Positions 1-7,914 of a stretch of 56,268 nucleotides of DNA are shown in pieces (the first letter of the stretch is position 1; each line of letters starts with the position of its first letter). Under the pieces are notes generated by a model. It ran no database searches. It was not told the origin of the DNA and saw only the letters and a list, made by a program, of their open reading frames with translations. Source of the stretch: an uncultured Flavobacteriales bacterium (GTDB lineage Bacteria > Bacteroidota > Bacteroidia > Flavobacteriales_E > Vicingaceae); NCBI GenBank assembly GCA_905479325.1, contig CAJQLW010000020.1, forward strand, positions 1 through 56,268. The letters run 5' to 3'. Position numbers and translations under genes: made by a program.

Positions 1-2
1 TC

Positions 3-353
3 AGTCAACAATTCAGTAACTTATTCAACTCATACACGAAAGCAATTAATAGAAGGTACCAAAGAAATGGAAGCTTGTTTACTCCTAATTTCAAACGCAA
101 AGAAATTAATTCTCAAGAGTACTTATTGCAGGTGATCCTTTATGTCCATTTGAACCCTTATTTGCATGGCATCACCGATAATTTTGAAGACTATAAATAT
201 TCCTCTTATCAGGGTATTTTATCTATAGGAGCAACTGAGTTAAATCGAGACAGAGTAATTGAAATTTTTGAAGATCGAACAAACTTTATAGCTGTTCATC
301 GTAACCGAAAGGTAAACGAAGAAATTTTGAGAACAATTATTTCCGAGGAGTAA
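3..353 (+). CDS. REP-associated (IS200-like) tyrosine transposase, 3' part only
   Basis: The reading frame is open to the left edge of the window, so this is the C-terminal part of a gene that starts upstream; the first in-frame start inside the window (TTG at 75) is not the real one. The visible residues contain NSYTKAINRRYQRNGSLF, typical of the Y1/RAYT transposase family, then YVHLNP (the helix around the family's catalytic tyrosine) and a DYKYSSYQ block near the C-terminus. The family makes single-strand nicks and mobilises REP-type palindromes. The HUH metal-binding motif would lie upstream and cannot be checked. A perfect 16-bp palindrome begins 25 bp after the stop codon, which suits this family. 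Functional state is unknown. Confidence 0.8.
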   Translation, partial: SQQFSNLFNSYTKAINRRYQRNGSLFTPNFKRKEINSQEYLLQVILYVHLNPYLHGITDNFEDYKYSSYQGILSIGATELNRDRVIEIFEDRTNFIAVHRNRKVNEEILRTIISEE

Positions 354-377
354 GTAGCTTATTATTAGATCTTAAAA

Positions 378-429
378 AACTCTCCAAGGTTTTCCTCCAA
401 AGGCGGACAATTCAAAACCTTGGAGAGTT
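378..429 (-). terminator. Perfect 16-bp palindrome; likely hemE terminator and possible REP-type repeat
   Basis: AACTCTCCAAGGTTTT at 378-393 is exactly complementary to 414-429, with a 20-nt loop. Read on the minus strand the stem is followed by a run of T residues, so it fits an intrinsic terminator 37 bp beyond the hemE stop. Its place next to a RAYT-type transposase gene also makes it a candidate REP-like target of that enzyme. Confidence 0.7.
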
Positions 430-465
430 CACTAGAATATTCTATTTTAAGAAGTTGGATGTACC

Positions 466-1491
466 CTATCTCCCTTGAACCAACTTCACCAACTGTCTTA
501 CATTCTCTTCCGGTGTTTTGGGCAAAATACCGTGACCTAAGTTGAAAATGTAACCTGGTTTATTTGGGATAGAGTTCAATAAAGTAGTAGCTCTTTTTTC
601 AATTAACTCCCAATCGCCAAAAAGCAAAGTAGGATCTAAGTTTCCTTGAACAGCTACCTCGTAGTTCATGCTTTTCCATGCTTCAGCAACATCGGTTTTC
701 CAGTCAATACCTACCACATCTGCGGTTGTTGCTTTCATGTCTAATAAAAGGTGAGAAGAGTTCGTTCCAAAAATAACAACCGGTACATCTGTTTTACTCT
801 TAATGTATTGAACCATTTTTTGCATGTGTGGGAAAATGAATTCTCTAAAGTCAGCTTGACTTAAAATACCCACCCAACTGTCGAAAATTTGAACGGCCAT
901 GGCACCACTTTCCACTTGAAAAAGCAAATAATCAGCCATGTTAGTCGCTAACTTGTCCATGAGCAAATGCCACGCTTCCGTTTGACCGTACATAAAGTTT
1001 TTCAGCTTAATGTAGTTCTTAGAAGGGCCGCCTTCAATCATGTAACTTGCCAAAGTAAAGGGAGCGCCCACAAAACCCAAACAGGGCACATTTAGTTCTC
1101 TTCTTAAAATTCCTAACGATGCTCCAGTGTACTGTAAGTCTTTGCCAAAATCTAAGGGTTTTAAATTTTCTACATCTCTCTTTGAAGTCAGTGGATTAGA
1201 AATTACCGGACCAACACCTTCCTTGTAGTGAAAATCAATTCCCATTGGTTCCAACGGAATCATAATGTCAGAAAATACAATAGCTGCATCAAAACCAAAT
1301 TGTTGAATGGGAGACAAGGTTACTTGAGCGCATAACTCAGGTATTTTACAAATATCAACAAGCGTATGCTTTTTTCTAATTTCCCTGTAATCTGCTTGGT
1401 ATCGTCCTGCTTGTCGCATAAACCACACTGGTGGTCTGTCGGTTTCTTCTCGTCTACAAGCTTTTAAAAATCTATCGTTGAATTGTGTCAT
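466..1491 (-). CDS. hemE: Uroporphyrinogen decarboxylase
   Basis: Removes the four acetate carboxyl groups of uroporphyrinogen III to give coproporphyrinogen III in cytosolic haem synthesis. The first family signature PVWFMRQAGR lies at residues 21-30, and the second (GFVGAPFTLASYM) near residue 139. The glycine-rich end NLGHGILP and the 341-residue length are normal for the family. It starts with ATG and ends before a strong hairpin. It is the last gene of a minus-strand cluster hemL, nuclease, hemE. The 93-bp gap to the upstream nuclease gene is larger than the others in the cluster, so it may have its own promoter. The call is secure. Confidence 0.97.
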   Translation of the reverse strand: MTQFNDRFLKACRREETDRPPVWFMRQAGRYQADYREIRKKHTLVDICKIPELCAQVTLSPIQQFGFDAAIVFSDIMIPLEPMGIDFHYKEGVGPVISNPLTSKRDVENLKPLDFGKDLQYTGASLGILRRELNVPCLGFVGAPFTLASYMIEGGPSKNYIKLKNFMYGQTEAWHLLMDKLATNMADYLLFQVESGAMAVQIFDSWVGILSQADFREFIFPHMQKMVQYIKSKTDVPVVIFGTNSSHLLLDMKATTADVVGIDWKTDVAEAWKSMNYEVAVQGNLDPTLLFGDWELIEKRATTLLNSIPNKPGYIFNLGHGILPKTPEENVRQLVKLVQGR

Positions 1492-1584
1492 GTTTGTAAT
1501 TCTTTCTCAGGAAGTTGAGTGGTTATTGATTTTTTATGGGATTATTTAGTGTTTTTGATCTTGCGTTCGAAAGCGGCTAAAACG

Positions 1585-2625
1585 TTATTTGTTTTCTTTT
1601 TCAGTCATCAAAAGTTGTAGTTGCTTTTTGGTTGGTAATATGGTTTGGTATTTACTGGCAAAAATTTGCTCGTTGTTTTCTGGTAAGGTGTATTCTACAA
1701 CCGTATCATCTTTGTCTTTGCACAAAATTATACCAATTGTTTTGTTTTCTTCTTTTAATCGAACTTCACGGTCATAATAATTCACGTACATCTGCATTTG
1801 CCCAATGTCTTGATGTTTGATTTCTCCAATTTTAAGATCGATTAGAACAAAGCACTTTAGCATGCGGTTGTAAAAAACCAAATCTATTCTAAAATGCTTT
1901 TCATTGAAAGAGATTCTTTTTTGTCTAGCCACGAAGGTAAATCCGTTGCCTAGTTCTAGTAAAAAGTTTTCTAGTTTGTTTATTAATTCTTGTTCTAATT
2001 CATTTTCAGTATAGTTGGAATGTTCTGGTAAACCAAGAAACTCTAGAATAAAAGGATCTTTAATAGCATCTTTCGGTTTTTCAATTACCAACCCTTTTTC
2101 AGACAACTCTTTTACCTTTTCTTTATCTCTACTTAATGCTAATCTACCATATAAAGCAGAATCAAATTGACGTTGTAATTCTCTAACACTCCAATTGTTT
2201 TTAAAAGACTCAATTTCGTAGAATTGCCGTTCGTTTATATCCTCAATTCGCATGAGTTTTAGGTAATGCGACCAGCTTAATTTGAAATTCCTAGACGGTG
2301 TCTCGGAATTTGCTTTTCCGGAAATCCGAGACGGTGTTTCAGATTTTCCATAAGTGACATATAACCGCCTCATGTTTTCAAGGTTATCTACCGAAAATCC
2401 TTTCCCAAATCTTTCTGTTAGGATGGTTGAAAGTTCTTTTAAAATTTGTTTGCCGTAGTCTGCTCGTTCTTTTCCATCTTGCTCTTCTTCTACAATCATT
2501 CTACCAATTTCGAAGTAGGTATGCACCATTGTTTGATTAACGGTTTGTACCACTTTTTTTCTTGCTGATTGAAGTAAATCAACAATTTGATAGTAAAATG
2601 TTGTGTTAGAAGGTTTACTCGTCAT
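1585..2625 (-). CDS. DUF1016 / YhcG-type PD-(D/E)XK nuclease family protein
   Basis: A 346-residue protein with an N-terminal DUF1016 helical domain (about residues 8-150) and a C-terminal PD-(D/E)XK-like nuclease domain. The likely catalytic signature is FRIDLVFY followed by FVLIDLK (about residues 240-266). Between the domains, near residue 100, is a repeated insert in which SETPSR occurs twice; the DNA repeat units contain a GACGGTGT core. Members of this family are scattered across bacteria and often treated as mobile or defence-associated, but their biological role is not settled. The gene lies 12 bp after hemL and before hemE, so it is probably co-transcribed with haem genes, an odd place for a nuclease. 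Family assignment is firm; function is not. Confidence 0.85.
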   Translation of the reverse strand: MTSKPSNTTFYYQIVDLLQSARKKVVQTVNQTMVHTYFEIGRMIVEEEQDGKERADYGKQILKELSTILTERFGKGFSVDNLENMRRLYVTYGKSETPSRISGKANSETPSRNFKLSWSHYLKLMRIEDINERQFYEIESFKNNWSVRELQRQFDSALYGRLALSRDKEKVKELSEKGLVIEKPKDAIKDPFILEFLGLPEHSNYTENELEQELINKLENFLLELGNGFTFVARQKRISFNEKHFRIDLVFYNRMLKCFVLIDLKIGEIKHQDIGQMQMYVNYYDREVRLKEENKTIGIILCKDKDDTVVEYTLPENNEQIFASKYQTILPTKKQLQLLMTEKENK

Positions 2626-2637
2626 TTTTATGGGCTG

Positions 2638-3918
2638 CTACATGGTTTTAAAGGCCATATTAATTCTTTCTTCTACTACCTCCATTTCAGCATCGGTAAT
2701 GTTGATCGGTAAAAACCACGCTTCAAACTGCGAAGGTGGAATGTACAAACCAGCTTCAGCCATCGCCCAAAAGAACTTGCCAAATAATTTAGTGTCGCAA
2801 GTAGAGGCTGTTTCAAAATCTCTAACTTCCACCGAAGTGAAAAAGGGGTTTACCATTAACCCAAACTGATTAACTTGAATAGTGATGCCATTTTCTTTGG
2901 CAGCAGCTAGCAAACACGTTTTTACTCGTTTTCCCAACTGATCGGCTCTGTCGTAATCGTAATTTTTTAATTCTTTTAACGTGGCCAAACCGCAAGCCAT
3001 TGCAATTGGACTGCCCGACAATGTTCCTGCTTGGTAGACATCGCCCAAAGGAGCAACACGATCCATAATGGCTGCCTTTGCGCCATAAGCACCAACCGGC
3101 ATTCCTCCGCCAATTACTTTACCCATGCAGGTAATGTCAGCTTCAATTCCAAAATGATCTTGAGCGCCGCCAAACTTCTTTCTAAAGCCGGTCATTACCT
3201 CGTCGATTACCAATAAAATGTTATTCTCTTCCGTAATTTTTCGAAGCTCTTTCATGAACTCCATTTCAGGAACAACAACTCCCATATTTCCGGCAACGGG
3301 TTCAATAAAAACACCTGCAATTTCATCTTTGTTAGCCGCAATAATTTGCTTTACGCTCTCAATGTCATTGAATTTCGCAATCATGGTATCTTTCACCGCC
3401 TCTTCGGGTACACCTGCGCTTGAGGGAATTCCCATGGTCATTAAACCAGAACCTGCAGCTACTAACAATGCATCTGTATGTCCATGATAACAACCTGCAA
3501 ATTTTACAATCTTCGTTTTTCCAGAATAGGCTCGTGCCAAACGAATGGCCGAAATAACAGCTTCCGTTCCCGAGTTTACAAATCGAACTTTGTCCATTTG
3601 TGGGAAAGCTTCTTTCACCATTTCTGCCATTTCAACTTCACCTAAAGTAGTTGCTCCGTAGGTAAAGCTTTTGTCAACTGCAGCTTTAACGGCTGCCGTA
3701 ACTTTTGGGTGTGCATGGCCTAAAATAAGCGGACCATAAGAACCAATCAGGTCGATGTACTCGTTCCCATCTACATCATAAATGTGAATGCCTTCCCCTC
3801 GTTCAATAAAAAGCGGATTTCCACCTACAGAATTAAATGCTCTAACGGGACTGTTTACGCCGCCCACCATAGATTTTATAGCTCTTTCGAATAGTGATTT
3901 TGACTTGCTTAACTCCAT
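2638..3918 (-). CDS. hemL: Glutamate-1-semialdehyde 2,1-aminomutase
   Basis: PLP-dependent enzyme that converts glutamate-1-semialdehyde to 5-aminolevulinate, the second step of the C5 pathway to haem. Class III aminotransferase features are clear: the N-terminal substrate loop GGVNSPVRAF, the phosphate-binding GSGTEAV-like region (FVNSGTEAV), the cofactor aspartate in VIDEVMTGFR and the PLP lysine in MGKVIGGGMPVG. I start it at the ATG at 3918 (MELSKSK), giving 426 residues. A longer in-frame start six codons upstream overlaps a good -7 promoter element, so it is unlikely to be transcribed. First gene of the hemL-nuclease-hemE cluster. Confidence 0.97.
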   Translation of the reverse strand: MELSKSKSLFERAIKSMVGGVNSPVRAFNSVGGNPLFIERGEGIHIYDVDGNEYIDLIGSYGPLILGHAHPKVTAAVKAAVDKSFTYGATTLGEVEMAEMVKEAFPQMDKVRFVNSGTEAVISAIRLARAYSGKTKIVKFAGCYHGHTDALLVAAGSGLMTMGIPSSAGVPEEAVKDTMIAKFNDIESVKQIIAANKDEIAGVFIEPVAGNMGVVVPEMEFMKELRKITEENNILLVIDEVMTGFRKKFGGAQDHFGIEADITCMGKVIGGGMPVGAYGAKAAIMDRVAPLGDVYQAGTLSGSPIAMACGLATLKELKNYDYDRADQLGKRVKTCLLAAAKENGITIQVNQFGLMVNPFFTSVEVRDFETASTCDTKLFGKFFWAMAEAGLYIPPSQFEAWFLPINITDAEMEVVEERINMAFKTM

Positions 3919-3933
3919 GTAAAATTGTTTTTG

Positions 3934-3941
3934 CAAAGGTA
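3934..3941 (-). promoter_or_regulatory. -7 promoter element of hemL (TACCTTTG)
   Basis: Matches the Bacteroidota primary-sigma -7 consensus TAnnTTTG on the minus strand, 15 bp before the hemL ATG. The -33 element is not obvious. Its position supports the shorter hemL start. Confidence 0.55.
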
Positions 3942-4287
3942 CGGTTTAGGTTAATTTTTAATACTGAATCATTTAATTTTTAATTAAGAAATTTGACATT
4001 AAGCTGTGAGGACTTTTAAGAGTTTATCGACTCTGCGACACAGGTCTCAATTAATTGGGAATTAGAATTATAAATAACCTCTAGAATTCAAAATAAATCC
4101 GTTTACCAATAATTTGGGTTAAGGCTCTTTAGTTGCATGTGTTTTGAATCATTAAGAATTGTTGAACGCAGGTATAAAGTCAAAATCTGATTATTATATT
4201 GTGGCAACGTTTCAACAACTTTCACTTTTGAAGGTTTATTCAATGTAACAGATGTAATCTATAAATGAAGGTTACAAATTAGGCCGC
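3942..4287. other. Intergenic region between hemL and the crtA-like gene
   Basis: About 350 bp between divergently transcribed genes. Stop codons are frequent in all frames and I saw no tRNA, no long inverted repeat and no recognisable riboswitch. It should contain the promoter of the crtA-like gene, but no clear TAnnTTTG element stands out near that start. Confidence 0.5.
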
Positions 4288-4989
4288 ATGAGTCAACAAA
4301 TTACCACCATTTCATTTTTTAAGTACACCACGTTTAAAACAAAACTCTGGGGCTTTAAAATGATGCAGTTTGCGCACAAAGACCTGTCAAAGGTAGAAGG
4401 GCAATCTTTTTACCGCCTTTTGGGAAGTGGCAAGGGGTTAGGATTTAATCCTTTGCCCGACTGGTCGACCTATTGTCTGCTGCAAGTGTGGGATTCTGAA
4501 GCGGCGGCCAATGAATTTTTCTCCTCTTCCAACATCATGCAACGCTATAAAAACCAAAGTGCAGAGCTGCTTACCTTGTACATGAAAAATATTTCGGCAG
4601 GAGGAACTTGGGTGGGTAAAAATCCATTTGAAAAGGCAGCTGACTTAGATCCTGCCCAACCAATTGCGGTAATTACCAGAGCGACCATAAAACTGAACTG
4701 GTTGCTGCGTTTTTGGAAATACGTGCCCACTTCGCACGAGACGTTAGCTGGAAATGAAGGATTAATATACACCAAAGGAGTAGGAGAGGTTCCCATAGTT
4801 CAGATGGCTACCTTTAGTTTGTGGAAAGACTTTGAATCGGTAAAAAAATTCGCATACAGCAGCACCCAACACCAAGAAGCGATTCGCAGAACCCGTAAAA
4901 ACGATTGGTACAAGGAAGAGCTTTTCGCTCGATTTCAACCATACAAATCAATCGGGACATGGGAAGGAAAGCAACTCTTGCCTTTTTAA
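4288..4989 (+). CDS. Spheroidene monooxygenase (CrtA)-like protein
   Basis: A 233-residue cytosolic protein with the overall pattern of the CrtA/spheroidene monooxygenase family. It opens with a beta-strand/SFFKY segment, then FYRLLGSGKGLGFNPLPDW, a second ferredoxin-like half starting near AVITRATIK, and the C-terminal FARFQPYKSIGTWEG. In phototrophs CrtA adds oxygen to acyclic carotenoids; homologues in pigmented Bacteroidota are annotated the same way but substrates are seldom proven. No other carotenoid gene is visible nearby. It is convergent with the methyltransferase gene, with no bases between the two stop codons. Family call is good; the substrate is an inference. Confidence 0.75.
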   Translation: MSQQITTISFFKYTTFKTKLWGFKMMQFAHKDLSKVEGQSFYRLLGSGKGLGFNPLPDWSTYCLLQVWDSEAAANEFFSSSNIMQRYKNQSAELLTLYMKNISAGGTWVGKNPFEKAADLDPAQPIAVITRATIKLNWLLRFWKYVPTSHETLAGNEGLIYTKGVGEVPIVQMATFSLWKDFESVKKFAYSSTQHQEAIRRTRKNDWYKEELFARFQPYKSIGTWEGKQLLPF

Positions 4990-5925
4990 TTAATTCTCAA
5001 TTGGCGTTGCAATTACGGTCATAATCCCTAACGAAGTTTTCTTTTCCTTCCATTTTTTAGGTAGAAAGGCAATCATGCCTCGGGTAAATGCCCAAAATTC
5101 GTCCTCCATGTTTTTATTCCATGCGATTCCTTTTTGTTCCATTCTACTCATCCAATACAACAAGTAAGGGTCCATGGTGCCGTAAGTGAGAATTTTTGAA
5201 ACCTTCCAACCACTGTTGTTAAGCAATTGCTCCACATTGTTGGGCGAAAATAAAGAGGTGTGGCGCGGAGTGTGCCATCCCGCCCAATGTGCACCAAAGG
5301 CTTTTCTGCTGCTAGAATCGAAGTTGGGAATTTCAATAATTAGAGTGGTTGATGGTTTAGAGATGGACTTCAGCGATTTTAGATTCTCCTGTGGAGTATA
5401 ATCGTGCTCTAAGTAATGCCACATGGTAATTACATCGGGTTTTACATCCAAGGGTAAATCTTTTATTTCAGCTACTTGAAGGTCTAATCCTTCATAGTTT
5501 TCCGTAGAATCCTTCCACCCTTCGTCACTAAAATCGATGCCTAAGGTATTGCATGCTAGTTCCGCTTTACAGGCCTTTAAAAAGGTGGGTTTTCCGCAGC
5601 CAACATCAAGAATCAGAGATTCGGGAGTTGTTTTGTGCCATTCTTTTACACGTTCCACCCGTTTTAAATCCAATTTCTGCTGACTATCTTTTACAAATCG
5701 CTCGTACTTTCCCCAAGCTTCAGATCCTCTATACGGTAAGTAGTGAGAGGTGTAGTAGTTTTTAAGCTGATCTAACGGAATTCTTGGATTTAAAAATACC
5801 AACTGGCAATTGCTGCACTGATCAAAGTTGAACTGCTCTTTGCTCGTGTGCATTTGGGCAGCAGTTGTAATAAAAGAATCAAAGGCAGTAGAATTACAAG
5901 CAGGGCATTGGGTTAGTTGATTCAT
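4990..5925 (-). CDS. Class I SAM-dependent methyltransferase with N-terminal zinc ribbon
   Basis: A 311-residue protein with paired CxxC motifs (Cys7/Cys10 and Cys37/Cys40) that should bind zinc, followed by a Rossmann-type methyltransferase domain. The SAM-binding motif I is LILDVGCGK (residues about 104-112). A motif resembling MWHYLEHDYTPQENLKSL follows, typical of the Methyltransf_23 family where LEH precedes the catalytic pocket. Proteins of this design often act on sugars or on lipid- or polyketide-linked groups in envelope glycan loci, but nothing here fixes the substrate. Transcribed toward the crtA-like gene; no operon partner is evident. Confidence 0.8.
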   Translation of the reverse strand: MNQLTQCPACNSTAFDSFITTAAQMHTSKEQFNFDQCSNCQLVFLNPRIPLDQLKNYYTSHYLPYRGSEAWGKYERFVKDSQQKLDLKRVERVKEWHKTTPESLILDVGCGKPTFLKACKAELACNTLGIDFSDEGWKDSTENYEGLDLQVAEIKDLPLDVKPDVITMWHYLEHDYTPQENLKSLKSISKPSTTLIIEIPNFDSSSRKAFGAHWAGWHTPRHTSLFSPNNVEQLLNNSGWKVSKILTYGTMDPYLLYWMSRMEQKGIAWNKNMEDEFWAFTRGMIAFLPKKWKEKKTSLGIMTVIATPIEN

Positions 5926-5992
5926 GAGTGGTTATGATGGGGAAGTTGAAATTACAAAAAGCCAAACAGAACAAAGAAGTGAATTGTTTGAG

Positions 5993-6238
5993 CTAAACAA
6001 TCCGAGCAAATGAATACCGCAAAGCTCGAATATGTGAGGAGTTACGCTTCCTTCTGTTTAGTTTATTTCCAAAATACACCAACAGGGCACCAGCTATTAT
6101 TTTACCTGCATTTAGGGAATAAGAAAAGTCTGAGCTTCTGCCCATGTCGTCAATTTTCATGTAAAAATTAATGCCACTAATGAGCCCATAAATGATGAGA
6201 ATAATGCCGAGTATGTAAAGAAGTTTGCCGATTGTCAT
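5993..6238 (-). CDS. Small membrane protein, unknown function
   Basis: An 81-residue ORF starting at ATG. Residues 6-25 are strongly hydrophobic (LLYILGIILIIYGLISGI) and a second hydrophobic stretch follows at about 44-57 (GKIIAGALLVYFG). The basic C-terminal tail (NKLNRRKRN...) fits a two-helix inner-membrane protein. I do not recognise a family. The hydropathy pattern and an intact frame argue for a real gene. It is transcribed away from the adjacent restriction-modification cassette and may mark the host side of its left boundary. Confidence 0.55.
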   Translation of the reverse strand: MTIGKLLYILGIILIIYGLISGINFYMKIDDMGRSSDFSYSLNAGKIIAGALLVYFGNKLNRRKRNSSHIRALRYSFARIV

Positions 6239-6330
6239 GGGCTAAAGATAGTTAGAATTTTAAAATTCTAAAATAGGGAGTTTTTGGGGAAGAAATATTA
6301 CGATTACTTATTAAAGTCTAAAATGTTTCA

Positions 6331-6351
6331 TATATTTGGACAATATTTGTC
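6331..6351 (+). promoter_or_regulatory. Promoter and palindromic operator of the restriction-modification cassette
   Basis: TATATTTG at 6331-6338 matches the Bacteroidota -7 element. Immediately downstream, GACAA (6339-6343) and TTGTC (6347-6351) form an inverted repeat around TAT, which would span the transcription start. The 9-mer GTCTAAAAT also occurs twice, at 6316-6324 and 6349-6357. The layout suits autoregulation by the controller protein encoded 18 bp downstream, in the manner of C-boxes of other type II systems. The binding is an inference. Confidence 0.5.
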
Positions 6352-6368
6352 TAAAATAATTTTGACCA

Positions 6369-6677
6369 ATGAAAACATTAGGTGACACTTTAAAATATGC
6401 CAGAGAGGAAAAAGAATTAATACTGCGAAAAGTTGCGGCTGAAGTAGATATTGACCAATCTCTGATTAGTAAGTTTGAGAAAAACGAAAGAAAACCAACA
6501 ATGGAACAAATCATAAGACTCGCAAAGTTTTACGGACTTCCTGAAAGGGAACTGATAATAAATTGGTATTCAGAAAAAATTGCGGAAGAATTAAAATATA
6601 CAGAGTCTACTTCTGAGATTCTAAAAGTAGCTGAAGAAAAAATCAACTATTATAAAGCACAAGGAAATGGGAAATAA
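6369..6677 (+). CDS. XRE-family HTH regulator, probable restriction-modification controller protein
   Basis: A 102-residue protein. Residues about 4-60 form a Cro/C1-type helix-turn-helix (LGDTLKYAREEKEL...VAAEVDIDQSLISKFEKNERKPT). It is followed by a short helical tail. Its stop codon overlaps the start of the methyltransferase gene by 11 bp, so the two are translationally coupled. Small HTH proteins at this position in type II systems (C proteins) delay endonuclease expression until the host DNA is methylated, and the palindrome over the promoter supports autoregulation. A general XRE regulator is the alternative. Confidence 0.8.
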   Translation: MKTLGDTLKYAREEKELILRKVAAEVDIDQSLISKFEKNERKPTMEQIIRLAKFYGLPERELIINWYSEKIAEELKYTESTSEILKVAEEKINYYKAQGNGK

Positions 6678-7914
6678 GAAAATAAAAGTTGTAGAATTGT
6701 TTGCAGGAGTTGGGGGATTTCGTCTTGGACTTGAAAAGGGCAATTACGAAGTAGTTTGGAGCAATCAATGGGAACCGTCGACCAAATTGCAACACGCTTC
6801 CAAAGTTTATGAAGAGAGGTTCGGAAAAGAAAATCACTCAAACGAAGACATAAATGAAGTGGTAACGAGAAATGTAGAAGAAATACCTGATCACGATTTA
6901 TTGGTTGGGGGATTTCCTTGTCAAGATTATTCAGTTGCAACAACTCTGCATAATTCAAAAGGGCTAAAAGGTAAGAAAGGAGTTCTTTGGTGGTCAATTC
7001 AGAGTATATTAGAAAACAAAAAGAACAAACCACAATATTTATTTTTAGAAAACGTTGATCGCCTTCTAAAATCACCTGCAAAACAAAGAGGTCGCGATTT
7101 CGCTGTGATGCTACAAAGTTTAAATGATTTAGGTTACGCAGTTGAGTGGCGAGTAATAAATGCTGCAGAATATGGAATGCCACAAAGAAGAAGACGTGTC
7201 TTCTTCATTGGCTACCATAAATCGACGGACGTTTACAAAAGGCTTCAAAACTCAGATAAAATTGATTGGTTAACGGATGAAGGTACAATTGCAAATGCTT
7301 TTCCTGTTTGTAAAACTAATATGATACAAGAGATAGAACTAAAAGGGGATTTAGTGGAAATTACTAATAATTTTAATAAAAATGGTAAGTTATCTCCTTT
7401 TCAGAATACCGGTTTACTTATTAAAGGGAAGGTATTTACAACTAAAACAGAACCAAATTATGATGGCAAGAAAACTGTTTTAGGAGATGTGTTACAAAAT
7501 GGAGAAGTTACACCTGAATACTTCATCGATGAAAAAGATAAAGACAAATGGGAATATTTGAAAGGGCCAAAAACAATTGAACGGAAGTCGCCCGATGGTT
7601 TTGTTTATAAATATTCAGAGGGTGGTATGATTTATCCGGATGCTTTAGATAACGCTTCAAGAACAATAATTACAGGAGAAGGTGGAAAATCACCTTCACG
7701 ATTCAAACACGTTGTTGTTTCTGATAGAGGTTTACGCAGATTGACACCAATTGAATTAGAAAGATTAAACATGTTTCCTGATAATCACACTAAATTGGAT
7801 GGAATTACTGATACAAAACGAGCGTTTTTTATGGGAAATGCTTTAGTTGTTGGGGTAATTGAAAAAATTGGAGAAGAGCTTTATAAACAGATAAATCAAT
7901 TTGAGAATGTATGA
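6667..7914 (+). CDS. DNA (cytosine-5) methyltransferase, Sau3AI type (predicted GATC)
   Basis: A 415-residue C5-cytosine methyltransferase with the full motif set in order. These are motif I FAGVGGF (residues 12-18), motif IV GGFPCQDYS with catalytic Cys85, motif VI ENV (128-130), motif VIII QRRRR (173-177), motif IX RRLTPIELERLNMFPD and motif X MGNALVVGVI. The stretch DRLLKSPAKQRGRDFAVML and the neighbouring endonuclease closely resemble what I know of M.Sau3AI, so I predict methylation of the C in GATC. The start overlaps the controller gene by 11 bp and is preceded by AAGGAA. The cassette is visibly more AT-rich than flanking genes, as expected for a transferred module. Confidence 0.93.
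   Translation: MGNKKIKVVELFAGVGGFRLGLEKGNYEVVWSNQWEPSTKLQHASKVYEERFGKENHSNEDINEVVTRNVEEIPDHDLLVGGFPCQDYSVATTLHNSKGLKGKKGVLWWSIQSILENKKNKPQYLFLENVDRLLKSPAKQRGRDFAVMLQSLNDLGYAVEWRVINAAEYGMPQRRRRVFFIGYHKSTDVYKRLQNSDKIDWLTDEGTIANAFPVCKTNMIQEIELKGDLVEITNNFNKNGKLSPFQNTGLLIKGKVFTTKTEPNYDGKKTVLGDVLQNGEVTPEYFIDEKDKDKWEYLKGPKTIERKSPDGFVYKYSEGGMIYPDALDNASRTIITGEGGKSPSRFKHVVVSDRGLRRLTPIELERLNMFPDNHTKLDGITDTKRAFFMGNALVVGVIEKIGEELYKQINQFENV

Noticed and set aside
6650-7183. 177-codon open frame antisense to the methyltransferase and controller genes
   Set aside because: It is leucine-rich and lacks any recognisable motif, and the plus strand here encodes all the expected methyltransferase motifs.
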